A DNA stretch of 12,326 nucleotides from Pelotomaculum sp. (GTDB taxonomy: Bacteria; Bacillota; Desulfotomaculia; Desulfotomaculales; Pelotomaculaceae), in assembly GCA_003489345.1 (NCBI GenBank), contig DNIT01000174.1, forward strand, positions 13,931 through 26,256, given 5' to 3'. The position numbers and the translations under genes were made by a program. Below, piece after piece: positions 6,015-12,326 of this stretch (the first letter of the stretch is position 1; every line of letters begins with the position of its first letter). Below the pieces are notes generated by a model, which made no database searches, had not been told where the DNA came from, and worked only from the letters and a program-made list of their open reading frames with translations.

Positions 6015-7325
6015 CTAAATATTATTAATAAATGCTGAAAGTGATTCAAGTGATCTTTGGGCGATTAACCTGTATCGCTCCTTCTTATCCCGGATTTTAT
6101 GCTCCAGGGGTGGAAAAAGGCCAAAAGAAATATTCATCGGCTGAAAACGAACCGGATCGGCGGAAGTTATGTAACGGGCCAGAGAACCGTGACCGGTATC
6201 TCCCGGAAAGGCCAGCGCCTCTTTACCCGCTGCCTGCCGGGCAGCATTAATCCCGGCGACCAGCCCCGCGGCCGATGATTCCACGTACCCCTCAACTCCG
6301 GTAAGCTGTCCGGCAAAGAAGAGCCCCGGCCTTTTTTTGCTCTCGTAAGTGGGATTTAACAGCGCCGGTGAATTGATATAGGTATTTCTGTGCATAACTC
6401 CCAGCCGCAGAAATTCAGCCCTCTCCAGGCCTGGTATAAGGCGGAACACCCGTGTTTGCTCGCTCCATTTCAAACCGGTCTGAAACCCGACCAGGTTGTA
6501 CATGGTAGCGTCCGCGTTCTCCTGCCGCAACTGGACCACGGCAAAAGGCCGCTTGCCCGTTTTGGGGTCAATGAGGCCCACCGGCTTTAGGGGTCCGTAA
6601 AGAAGAGTGTCTTTTCCTCGGGCGGCTAGGACTTCAACAGGCAGACATCCTTCAAAGTGCGCTGATTGCTCAAACTCTTTGCGGGGAGCCTTTTCCGCCT
6701 GGACCAGCGCATCCCAAAAAGTCTGGTATTGCTCCGCGTTCATGGGACAGTTTAAATAGGAGGCCTCACCCTTCCCGTACCTGGAAGAACGAAATACCTG
6801 ATCCATATTTATTGAATCACCGCTTACAATCGGGGCGACTGCATCATAAAAATAGAGGTATTCCTCTCCGCTGAACTGCCTGATGCTCTCAGCCATGGCT
6901 TCCGAGGTCAGCGGCCCTGTGGCCAGGACTACCCTTTCTTCCTCCGGTATGGAAGTTACCTCGGTACGGTAAATTTCTATCAAGGGGTGTCGGTAAAGCG
7001 TCTCGGTTACACAACTGGAAAACCGGTCCCTGTCAACAGCTAGGGCCCCCCCCGCCGGCACCCTGAATCTGTCGGCGCAGCGCATAATCAGGGAATCCAT
7101 TCGTCTCATCTCTTCTTTTAAGAGGCCGACAGCGTTCTCCAGGCTGGAAGCTCTTAGCGAGTTGCTGCAGACCAATTCCGCAAATAAACTGCTGCGGTGG
7201 GCCGGTGTCTGTTTGTCCGGCCGCATTTCGTAGAGTTTGACTTTAATCCCCTTCCGGACTGCCTGCCAGGCAGCCTCCGAACCTGCCAGACCGGCCCCGA
7301 TGATGGTGACGGTTCTATCTTGCAT
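6015..7325 (-). CDS. trmFO: tRNA (uracil-5-)-methyltransferase, folate/FAD-dependent
   Basis: Makes 5-methyluridine at position 54 of the tRNA T-loop, using methylenetetrahydrofolate as carbon donor and reduced FAD as reductant. This differs from the SAM-dependent TrmA of enterics. The 436 residues match the family. An FAD-binding Rossmann motif GAGLAGSEAA is at 10-19. Cys53 in LVCSNSLRA and Cys227 in FEGCLPVE correspond to the two functional cysteines known from B. subtilis TrmFO (53 and 226). FAGQLTGVEGYVESSAAGL, near the C-terminal FAD-contact region, is characteristic. The ATG at 7323-7325 has an AGGAG five bases upstream. It follows topA by 59 bp, the conserved topA-gid(trmFO)-codV order. 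Confidence 0.97.
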   Translation of the reverse strand: MQDRTVTIIGAGLAGSEAAWQAVRKGIKVKLYEMRPDKQTPAHRSSLFAELVCSNSLRASSLENAVGLLKEEMRRMDSLIMRCADRFRVPAGGALAVDRDRFSSCVTETLYRHPLIEIYRTEVTSIPEEERVVLATGPLTSEAMAESIRQFSGEEYLYFYDAVAPIVSGDSINMDQVFRSSRYGKGEASYLNCPMNAEQYQTFWDALVQAEKAPRKEFEQSAHFEGCLPVEVLAARGKDTLLYGPLKPVGLIDPKTGKRPFAVVQLRQENADATMYNLVGFQTGLKWSEQTRVFRLIPGLERAEFLRLGVMHRNTYINSPALLNPTYESKKRPGLFFAGQLTGVEGYVESSAAGLVAGINAARQAAGKEALAFPGDTGHGSLARYITSADPVRFQPMNISFGLFPPLEHKIRDKKERYRLIAQRSLESLSAFINNI

Positions 7326-7384
7326 AGGTGCTCCTGACTAGTAGTAGATTGACAGTAAAAACCCGCTGTGGGTATGTTTTAATA

Positions 7385-9646
7385 TCACTGTTCGGTAACG
7401 ACATTTGTGGTTTTCAGCTGTTTTGGCGCAACCGTTGTTTTTTTCCGGGCCTTGGCTGCTTTTGTAGGTCTGCCCGTTTTGGGAGTCTTTTTATTCTTGG
7501 ATGTCTCCAATTCTTTGGAAGCATTGCTTTTCGTGGAAGCACTGCTCTCATTGGGCGACTTGAATTCTTTTGGGTCCGCTCCTTGACTGCAGTTTTCATT
7601 GATACACTTCAGGGATACATTCTTGCCGGCAGATCTTTTTTCCACCATCAGATCCCCACAATAGGGACACTTAGTCTTTGATGGCTGATCCCAGGTAACA
7701 AAATCACATTTTGGGTACTGATCGCAGCCAAAGAACTTCCTGCCTTTTTTGGAACGGCGGATGACCAACTCTCCGTTACAGCGGGGACAAGCCACGCCGG
7801 TGGGTTCCAACAAAGGCTTGGTGTTGCGGCATTCGGGAAAACCGGGACAGGCCAAAAATTTGCCGAAACGCCCCAATTTCTTAACCATGTTCCGCCCGCA
7901 CAGCTCGCATATCTCTTCCGTTACTTCATCGGTTACCTGTACATGGCCTATCTCTTTTTCGGCCTTTTCCAAGGTATCCATAAAAGGCCAGTAAAATGCC
8001 GCTAAAATGTTAACCCATTCCAGGTCCCCTTCTTCAATGCTGTCCAGGTTTTTTTCCATGCCGGCAGTGAATTCGACATCAATAATATTCCGAAAGTGCT
8101 TTTTTAAAAGATCGATGACGATTGAACCAAGTTCAGTCGGGTATAATTGCTTGTTTTCCCTTACTATGTAACCCCTTTTAATGATTGTTTCTACTATGGG
8201 AGCATAAGTGCTGGGCCTGCCCACCCCATTTTCTTCCAGAGTTTTTACCAGGGTGGCGTCGGTGTAACGTGGCGGCGGTTGGGTAAAATGCTGTTTTTGT
8301 TGCAGCGACCTGGCTTCAACTTCTTCGCCTTCCGCCAGTTCCGGGAGAAGTTTTTCCTCGTCGCTTTCCCCGTCATCCCGGCTCTCAATATAGACCTTCA
8401 TAAACCCGGCGAATTTGATGATTGAACCGGAAGCACGGAAAACATATTCCCCGGCTGCAATATCCACACTGGTGGTATCAAAGACGGCAGGACTCATCAG
8501 GCTTGCCAGAAAACGTGACCAGATCAACTTGTAAAGCTTATACTGGTCAGTGCTCAGGTATGCTTTTATTTGTTCCGGTTCATGGTGAATCGAGGTAGGG
8601 CGGATAGCTTCGTGGGCATCCTGGATTTTGCCTTTGCCCGCTGACTTGAGGGCTTCTTTGCCAATATACTGGCTCCCAAAACGATCCCTGATATAGCCGT
8701 GTGATTCCTCTCTGGCCACCTCTGATACACGTACCGAATCAGTCCGTATATAGGTAATCAGGCCGGTCGTCCCCTCTTTACCGAGGTCAAGCCCTTCATA
8801 AAGCTGTTGGGCTATCATCATCGTTTTACGTGCGGTGTAATTCAGCTTGCGGTAGGCCTCTTGCTGCAGGGTACTGGTAATAAAAGGCGGAGCCGGCCTG
8901 CGTAATTTTTCTTTGCGGGTAATTTTGCTCACAATGTAGTGAGCGCCTTTTAACCTGTCCAATATCTCCTGCATTTCGGCACTGGACTTGATCTCTATTT
9001 TTTTGTCCTGGTATTTAAAGAGCTTTCCTTCAAAGGGGCTATAGCCTGTTTTGGCAAAAAGACCTGTGAGCGTCCAGTATTCTTCAGGCTCGAAAGCGGC
9101 GATTTCCTCTTCACGGTCGCAAATCAGGCGCACCGCCACCGATTGAACGCGGCCGGCGCTCAAGCCTTTCTTTACCTTACGCCACAGTAACGGGCTCAGG
9201 TTATAACCAACCAGGCGGTCAAGGATACGCCGTGCCTGCTGGGCGTTAACCCGGTTATAATCAATCAGCCTGGGCTGCTCTACAGCTTTTTGTATGGCCG
9301 GCTTGGTTATCTCGTTGAACTCAATCCGGCACGGCTCCCCTTCGCTCATCTCTAAAAGTTTTTGAATATGCCAGGCGATAGCCTCGCCTTCCCGGTCAGG
9401 GTCCGAAGCAATCAGCACGCGGTCGGCTTTTTTTACAGCTGTTTTCAAATCTTTAATTGTTTCGCCTTTGCCTCTGATGGTGATATATTTTGGGCTGAAC
9501 CCGTTTTTTACATCAACTCCGAACTGGCTCTTCGGCAAGTCACGGACATGGCCCATAGAAGCTTTGACAAAATATTTTTTCCCCAGAAACTTGCTGATGG
9601 TTTTCGCTTTGGCTGGAGATTCCACAACCACGAGTATTTTAGACAA
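7385..9646 (-). CDS. topA: DNA topoisomerase I (type IA)
   Basis: Relaxes negative supercoils by cutting one strand through a 5'-phosphotyrosine. The Toprim domain at the N-terminus has VVESPAKAK with Glu9 and the metal-binding DPDRE at 82-86. GRVQSVAVRLI lies at 165-175. The nucleophile is Tyr299 in GLITYIRTDSVR. GVGRPSTYAPIVETI is at 474-488. Three C-terminal four-cysteine zinc ribbons follow, at C580/C583/C600/C606, C620/C623/C641/C647 and C660/C663/C681/C686. The last 64 residues are a Lys/Thr/Ser/Ala-rich, probably disordered tail. The start is TTG at 9644-9646, giving the canonical MSKILVVVESPAK, with GAGGTG seven bases upstream. It lies 84 bp after dprA and 59 bp before trmFO. Confidence 0.98.
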   Translation of the reverse strand: MSKILVVVESPAKAKTISKFLGKKYFVKASMGHVRDLPKSQFGVDVKNGFSPKYITIRGKGETIKDLKTAVKKADRVLIASDPDREGEAIAWHIQKLLEMSEGEPCRIEFNEITKPAIQKAVEQPRLIDYNRVNAQQARRILDRLVGYNLSPLLWRKVKKGLSAGRVQSVAVRLICDREEEIAAFEPEEYWTLTGLFAKTGYSPFEGKLFKYQDKKIEIKSSAEMQEILDRLKGAHYIVSKITRKEKLRRPAPPFITSTLQQEAYRKLNYTARKTMMIAQQLYEGLDLGKEGTTGLITYIRTDSVRVSEVAREESHGYIRDRFGSQYIGKEALKSAGKGKIQDAHEAIRPTSIHHEPEQIKAYLSTDQYKLYKLIWSRFLASLMSPAVFDTTSVDIAAGEYVFRASGSIIKFAGFMKVYIESRDDGESDEEKLLPELAEGEEVEARSLQQKQHFTQPPPRYTDATLVKTLEENGVGRPSTYAPIVETIIKRGYIVRENKQLYPTELGSIVIDLLKKHFRNIIDVEFTAGMEKNLDSIEEGDLEWVNILAAFYWPFMDTLEKAEKEIGHVQVTDEVTEEICELCGRNMVKKLGRFGKFLACPGFPECRNTKPLLEPTGVACPRCNGELVIRRSKKGRKFFGCDQYPKCDFVTWDQPSKTKCPYCGDLMVEKRSAGKNVSLKCINENCSQGADPKEFKSPNESSASTKSNASKELETSKNKKTPKTGRPTKAAKARKKTTVAPKQLKTTNVVTEQ

Positions 9647-9653
9647 AAGTGCA

Positions 9654-9659
9654 CACCTC
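9654..9659 (-). promoter_or_regulatory. Ribosome-binding site supporting the TTG start of topA
   Basis: GAGGTG on the minus strand sits seven bases before the TTG at 9644-9646. No ATG or GTG competes nearby in frame, and the TTG places the conserved VVESPAK at the expected residue. Confidence 0.8.
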
Positions 9660-9730
9660 GTTTATTGCACGGTTATTATTGCCATTAATTATTTCGATAT
9701 TTTTTATAATTTATCCCCTCAAAAAACAAT

Positions 9731-10834
9731 TTAGAACAAATCACGGCCTGTCCGGATATAAAACTTACCTGGAAGCTGCCGGGTCAAACCCTTGATTTCC
9801 AGGTACATTAACGCGGCCATCACCTTTTGCGGCAAAAGCCCGGCCCTTATAATAAGTTCATCCAAAGAGACCGGATCCAGGGACAACAGTCCGTACAGCG
9901 TTTCTTCCTCGTAGCTCATTTTCATTTTACGATCTGCGTCACTTGCTTGAGCGGGAAAAAGTTTTTCCATACCCAGTTCATCCAGCACATCCCCGGCTCC
10001 TTCTATAAGTCTGGCGCCTTGTTTAATGAGCCGGTGCGGACCCCTGCTTAACGGGTTTGCTACATTGCCGGGTACAGCCATAACATCGCGTCCCTGTTCG
10101 AGGGCAAAGTCGGCAGTAATCAATGCGCCGCTCCTCTCTGCCGCTTCGACCACCAGGGTTGCCTGTGCCAGGCCGCTGATAATGCGGTTGCGCACCGGAA
10201 AATGCCAGGCCTCGGGTTGGGTCCCGGGCGGAAACTCACTGACAACAGCTCCATTATTCATAATCTCGTCCATAAGCTCTTTGTTTTCCCGGGGATAGAC
10301 CACATCCGGGCCGCAACCCAGTACAGCTATAGTCCTGCCGCAACTTGCCAGAGCCCCCCGGTGCGCTGCGGAGTCAATGCCCCTGGCCATCCCGCTTACG
10401 ATCGTAAGCCCTAAAGCAGTCAGGTCTTTGGCCAGCTTCTCAGCTACCACCAGACCGTAAGGCGAGGGTTTTCTGGTGCCGACGATTGCTACAGAGAGTT
10501 TATCCGCGGCCTTAAGCCGTCCTCTGTAGAATACTACCGGAGGAGGGTCATATATTGCCGACAGATTTTCCGGATAATCAGGGTCGCTGTGGCATACATA
10601 GCTTATACCCATGGAGACGAGTTTTTCCGCCTCTTCTTGAGGATTGAGCTTTGACCTGCGTACGGCCAGTCCGTTGGCCCGGTCTTCTCCCAAACCTGGA
10701 ATAGCGGATAGTTCTTTAATGCCTGCCTCCCAGGCCGCCCGGGGTGAACCAAAGCGCTCGACCAGCGACCACAATTTTTTCCCGGCACCGGGCATCAAAT
10801 ACTGCCACCCTAACCAGTATAATCTGTCGTCCAA
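9731..10834 (-). CDS. dprA: DNA-processing protein DprA (Smf)
   Basis: Binds incoming single-stranded DNA during natural transformation and loads RecA; it is also present in many non-competent bacteria. The 367 residues have an N-terminal helix-hairpin-helix/SAM-like region (about 1-70, with AIPGLGEDRAN). The DprA Rossmann fold runs from about 75 to 285, with VGTRKPSPYG (118-127), SGMARGIDSAAH (147-158), GCGPDVVYPREN (173-184), EFPPGTQPEAWHFPVRNR (200-217) and EAAERSGALITA (230-241). A winged-helix domain (about 305-362) closes the protein. The start is TTG (10832-10834), backed by AAGAGGAG (10843-10850) at eight bases. topA follows after 84 bp, the standard Firmicute pairing. The upstream neighbour here is a LigD-type polymerase rather than the succinyl-CoA synthetase genes of B. 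subtilis. Confidence 0.97.
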   Translation of the reverse strand: MDDRLYWLGWQYLMPGAGKKLWSLVERFGSPRAAWEAGIKELSAIPGLGEDRANGLAVRRSKLNPQEEAEKLVSMGISYVCHSDPDYPENLSAIYDPPPVVFYRGRLKAADKLSVAIVGTRKPSPYGLVVAEKLAKDLTALGLTIVSGMARGIDSAAHRGALASCGRTIAVLGCGPDVVYPRENKELMDEIMNNGAVVSEFPPGTQPEAWHFPVRNRIISGLAQATLVVEAAERSGALITADFALEQGRDVMAVPGNVANPLSRGPHRLIKQGARLIEGAGDVLDELGMEKLFPAQASDADRKMKMSYEEETLYGLLSLDPVSLDELIIRAGLLPQKVMAALMYLEIKGLTRQLPGKFYIRTGRDLF

Positions 10835-10842
10835 AAAAATGT

Positions 10843-10850
10843 CTCCTCTT
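10843..10850 (-). promoter_or_regulatory. Ribosome-binding site supporting the TTG start of dprA
   Basis: AAGAGGAG on the minus strand ends eight bases before the TTG at 10832-10834. The protein from this start begins at the usual position relative to the N-terminal helical domain. Confidence 0.75.
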
Positions 10851-10883
10851 AAGGCTGTTCTCTTAATCCAATTCTTTTCGGGG

Positions 10884-11039
10884 TTAGTGTGATATGTTCC
10901 TGCCCTCTGGGAAAATTTTCTGCATTGCCTGGCCTGAATTTATCTTTGAGAGTACCCTGTCAGGATACACTTTTTCCAAAAGCTCTGCAACATATTTCTT
11001 TATTCCGCCGCCTGCCGCAATCTTTAAACGTTTAGATGA
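10884..11039 (-). pseudogene. 51-codon open frame without a start, probable gene relic
   Basis: A minus-strand frame runs from a TGA at 11040-11042 to a TAA at 10884-10886. It translates to a protein-like, mixed charged and hydrophobic sequence (for example KKYVAELLEKVYPDRVL, then SGQAMQKIFPEG), unlike most spacer translations. It has no ATG near its beginning; the only in-frame ATG would leave 13 codons. An out-of-frame ATG at 11041-11043 starts Met-Ile-Ile-stop, and a one-base change there would join it to this frame. There is no clear ribosome-binding site. It could be the tail of a decayed gene or a small gene with a frameshift. I do not recognise the family. Confidence 0.35.
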
Positions 11040-11046
11040 TCATGGC

Positions 11047-11943
11047 TTATATTAACTTCAGCAAGGCGTCAAGCGTTTGCTTATTTGTTAATACTCCCTG
11101 GTAAATATCCCCTATTTCTTTGATTCTTGAAAAAATATTATGTATTGAAAAAGCAGCCGGCTTAATGTCCAATGCTTCCATCTCATCCCAATACAGGGAG
11201 GTGGAAACCGGAGCTCCGGGTAAAGGTCGCAGGCTATACTGGAAAGCCATAGTTTTGCCGCGACCGTTTTGCAAATAATCCAGGTAGACTTTTCCCTGCC
11301 TTTGCGCAACCTTTCGTTCCACAGTCGCCATGCCGGGATTGATTTTAACAATCAGCTCTGCCACGTACTGCATAGCTTTCGTGACGGTTTTATAGGAGTA
11401 TACCGGTTTTACAGGAACAAAAATATGCAGGCCGGTAGCCCCGGAGGTTTTGGGATAAGATTGCAAGTTGAACTGAGCCAGGGCTTCTTTAACCAATAGG
11501 GCGATTTGTAAAACATCCCTAAAGGTGCTTCCTGCCGCCGGGTCAAGATCGATAACAGCAATATCCGGACATTCAATATTTTCTATGCGGGAAAGCCAGG
11601 GATGCATTTCAATAGCGCCTTGATTAGCCAACCAGACCAAAGTTGCTGTATTGTTGCAGATGATGTAGTTCACAACCTTTTCGGAATGCTCGACCGGGTG
11701 TCTTATGATCCAGTCAGGCGCATAGCTGGGACACTCCTTTTGATAAAAGGGCTCATACCCCAGACCATGCGGGTACCGTTTCATTACCAGCGGCCGGTTG
11801 TAAAGATGCGGCAGAATATATGGGGCGATTTCCCGGTAATATTTGACCAGATGGGCCTTGGTCAAACCTTCCGGCCAGATCGGCTTATCAAGGTTGGTGA
11901 GTTTGACCTGGTAACCGTCAACTGTCACATGGGATTCTTGCAC
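11047..11943 (-). CDS. ligD: LigD-type DNA polymerase/primase (NHEJ), stand-alone
   Basis: Archaeo-eukaryotic-primase-fold polymerase that fills gaps, often with ribonucleotides, at double-strand breaks held by Ku before ligation. The 298 residues cover only the LigD polymerase domain. The metal-binding pair is DLDP (Asp132, Asp134). KTSGATGLHIFVP (165-177) is the nucleotide-binding stretch with His173, and Asp222 in LDYLQN is the third acidic residue. EMHPW (112-116), NQGAIE and the C-terminal PLPGAPVSTSLYWDE are also family features. A GTG nine bases upstream (11950-11952) overlaps the ribosome-binding site, so I start at the GTG at 11941-11943. The gene lies 109 bp after the ligase fragment. 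It could equally be named as the separate polymerase subunit rather than ligD. Confidence 0.93.
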   Translation of the reverse strand: MQESHVTVDGYQVKLTNLDKPIWPEGLTKAHLVKYYREIAPYILPHLYNRPLVMKRYPHGLGYEPFYQKECPSYAPDWIIRHPVEHSEKVVNYIICNNTATLVWLANQGAIEMHPWLSRIENIECPDIAVIDLDPAAGSTFRDVLQIALLVKEALAQFNLQSYPKTSGATGLHIFVPVKPVYSYKTVTKAMQYVAELIVKINPGMATVERKVAQRQGKVYLDYLQNGRGKTMAFQYSLRPLPGAPVSTSLYWDEMEALDIKPAAFSIHNIFSRIKEIGDIYQGVLTNKQTLDALLKLI

Positions 11944-11949
11944 AAGACA

Positions 11950-11955
11950 CACCTC
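11950..11955 (-). promoter_or_regulatory. Ribosome-binding site that fixes the polymerase start
   Basis: GAGGTG on the minus strand lies six bases before the GTG at 11941-11943. The other in-frame GTG (11950-11952) is part of this site itself, so it cannot be served by it. Confidence 0.7.
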
Positions 11956-11961
11956 GTTATT

Positions 11962-12012
11962 AGGCTTATACTTGATTTGTATCCGGTCGGGCGCAGGCTT
12001 GTACTGATTTGT
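11962..12012. repeat. Imperfect 18/19-bp direct repeat in the ligase-polymerase spacer
   Basis: AGGCTTATACTTGATTTGT at 11962-11980 is repeated as AGGCTTGTACTGATTTGT at 11995-12012. The copies differ by one substitution and one missing base and are 14 bases apart. They fill much of the spacer between the ligase stop and the polymerase ribosome-binding site. The repeat could be a micro-duplication or a paired protein-binding site. Confidence 0.75.
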
Positions 12013-12052
12013 TTATTACACCTTACGCCTTATGGCCTACGGCCGTTTTGCT

Positions 12053-12326
12053 CTATTCAGTGGCAACCATGCATTCTTCGGGGGTCTTATCTGGGCGGAG
12101 CCCTTTAAATACAGGATGGCGAAGGTAGCCTTCGTTAGTCAAGGTAAGGTACCCGACGGCGCACACCAGGACTGGCTTTACCCACCTGGCTTGTTTAATT
12201 TCTTTGGGGGGGATAACCAGAAATCTTTCATCCACCTCCAGCTTCACCAGCTTATCCAGGAGGAGAGCAGCCTCCTGTTCACTAAACCCTGTACCGACTT
12301 TGCCTTGGTAAACCAACCGTCCATCC
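12053..12326 (-). CDS. ATP-dependent LigD-type DNA ligase, C-terminal part, cut by window edge
   Basis: The last 90 codons of a ligase that seals nicks and ends with ATP in the NHEJ repair pathway. What is visible is the C-terminal OB-fold. DGRLVYQGKVGTGF comes first, then ARWVKPVLVCAVGYLTLT, then the RHPVFKGLRPDK segment containing the motif-VI region, before a TAG at 12053-12055. The reading frame continues past base 12326, so the nucleotidyltransferase core with its AMP-binding lysine lies outside. In many bacteria this domain is fused ahead of the polymerase domain as one LigD; here the frame closes and the polymerase is a separate gene 109 bp on. Whether a nuclease domain exists cannot be seen. 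Confidence 0.92.
   Translation of the reverse strand, partial: DGRLVYQGKVGTGFSEQEAALLLDKLVKLEVDERFLVIPPKEIKQARWVKPVLVCAVGYLTLTNEGYLRHPVFKGLRPDKTPEECMVATE

Noticed and set aside
9647..9730. Promoter for topA in the dprA-topA spacer (TTGTTT and TATAAA)
   Set aside because: The two hexamers are only 15 bases apart and the region is AT-rich; no better-spaced pair was seen, so read-through from dprA is the simpler view.
10906..10920. Possible CodY-binding box upstream of dprA (palindrome GAAAATTTTC at 10911-10920)
   Set aside because: Best alignment to the CodY consensus AATTTTCWGAAAATT leaves about five mismatches in 15, too weak in an AT-rich stretch to support regulation.
11944..11952. Longer GTG start of the polymerase gene (three extra residues)
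   Set aside because: The GTG is part of the GAGGTG ribosome-binding site itself; the next in-frame GTG is correctly spaced from it.
12015..12052. Hairpin GGCC-GTA-GGCC after the ligase stop as a terminator
   Set aside because: Only four base pairs and no T-tract follows, so it does not look like a terminator.

Overview
The window looks like chromosomal DNA from a Gram-positive, low-to-mid GC Firmicute, most likely a clostridial lineage of the Desulfotomaculum/Pelotomaculum kind. This is inferred from the gene order dprA-topA-trmFO-xerC(codV)-hslV(clpQ)-hslU(clpY)-codY followed by rpsB-tsf-pyrH, which is the Bacillus/Clostridia arrangement. CodY itself, folate-dependent TrmFO, strong GGAGG ribosome-binding sites and TTG/GTG starts also fit. 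A genus cannot be fixed from the sequence alone. Every supported gene is on the minus strand, so the window reads right to left.

Right end (12326 to about 10850): two parts of a non-homologous end-joining DNA repair module as separate genes. They are the C-terminal end of an ATP-dependent LigD-type DNA ligase (cut by the window edge) and a stand-alone LigD-type polymerase/primase. A 109-bp spacer with an imperfect direct repeat separates them. Next come 212 bp without a complete gene, holding a 51-codon open frame that looks like a gene relic or unrecognised small gene.

Middle (10834 to 2054): a housekeeping run of seven genes. dprA handles incoming ssDNA, topA relaxes DNA, trmFO methylates tRNA U54, xerC resolves chromosome dimers, hslV and hslU form an ATP-dependent protease, and codY is the nutrient-sensing global regulator. 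Spacers are mostly 18-85 bp. The exception is 173 bp between trmFO and xerC, in which I recognise nothing. The run ends in a strong intrinsic terminator after codY.

Left end (2053 to 1): a translation operon. A well-formed promoter drives rpsB through a leader of about 105 nt; a second hairpin terminator or attenuator lies between rpsB and tsf; tsf and the start of pyrH follow. In Bacillus subtilis the large flagellar/chemotaxis block separates codY from rpsB; here they are only about 240 bp apart.

I found no tRNA, rRNA, CRISPR, insertion sequence or prophage, and no clearly new system. The points most worth a second look are the split ligase/polymerase pair beside dprA, a 14-bp inverted copy of the codY terminator core in the rpsB leader, the relic-like frame at 10884-11039, and the repeat between the two repair genes. 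No stretch over 300 bp lacks a gene.
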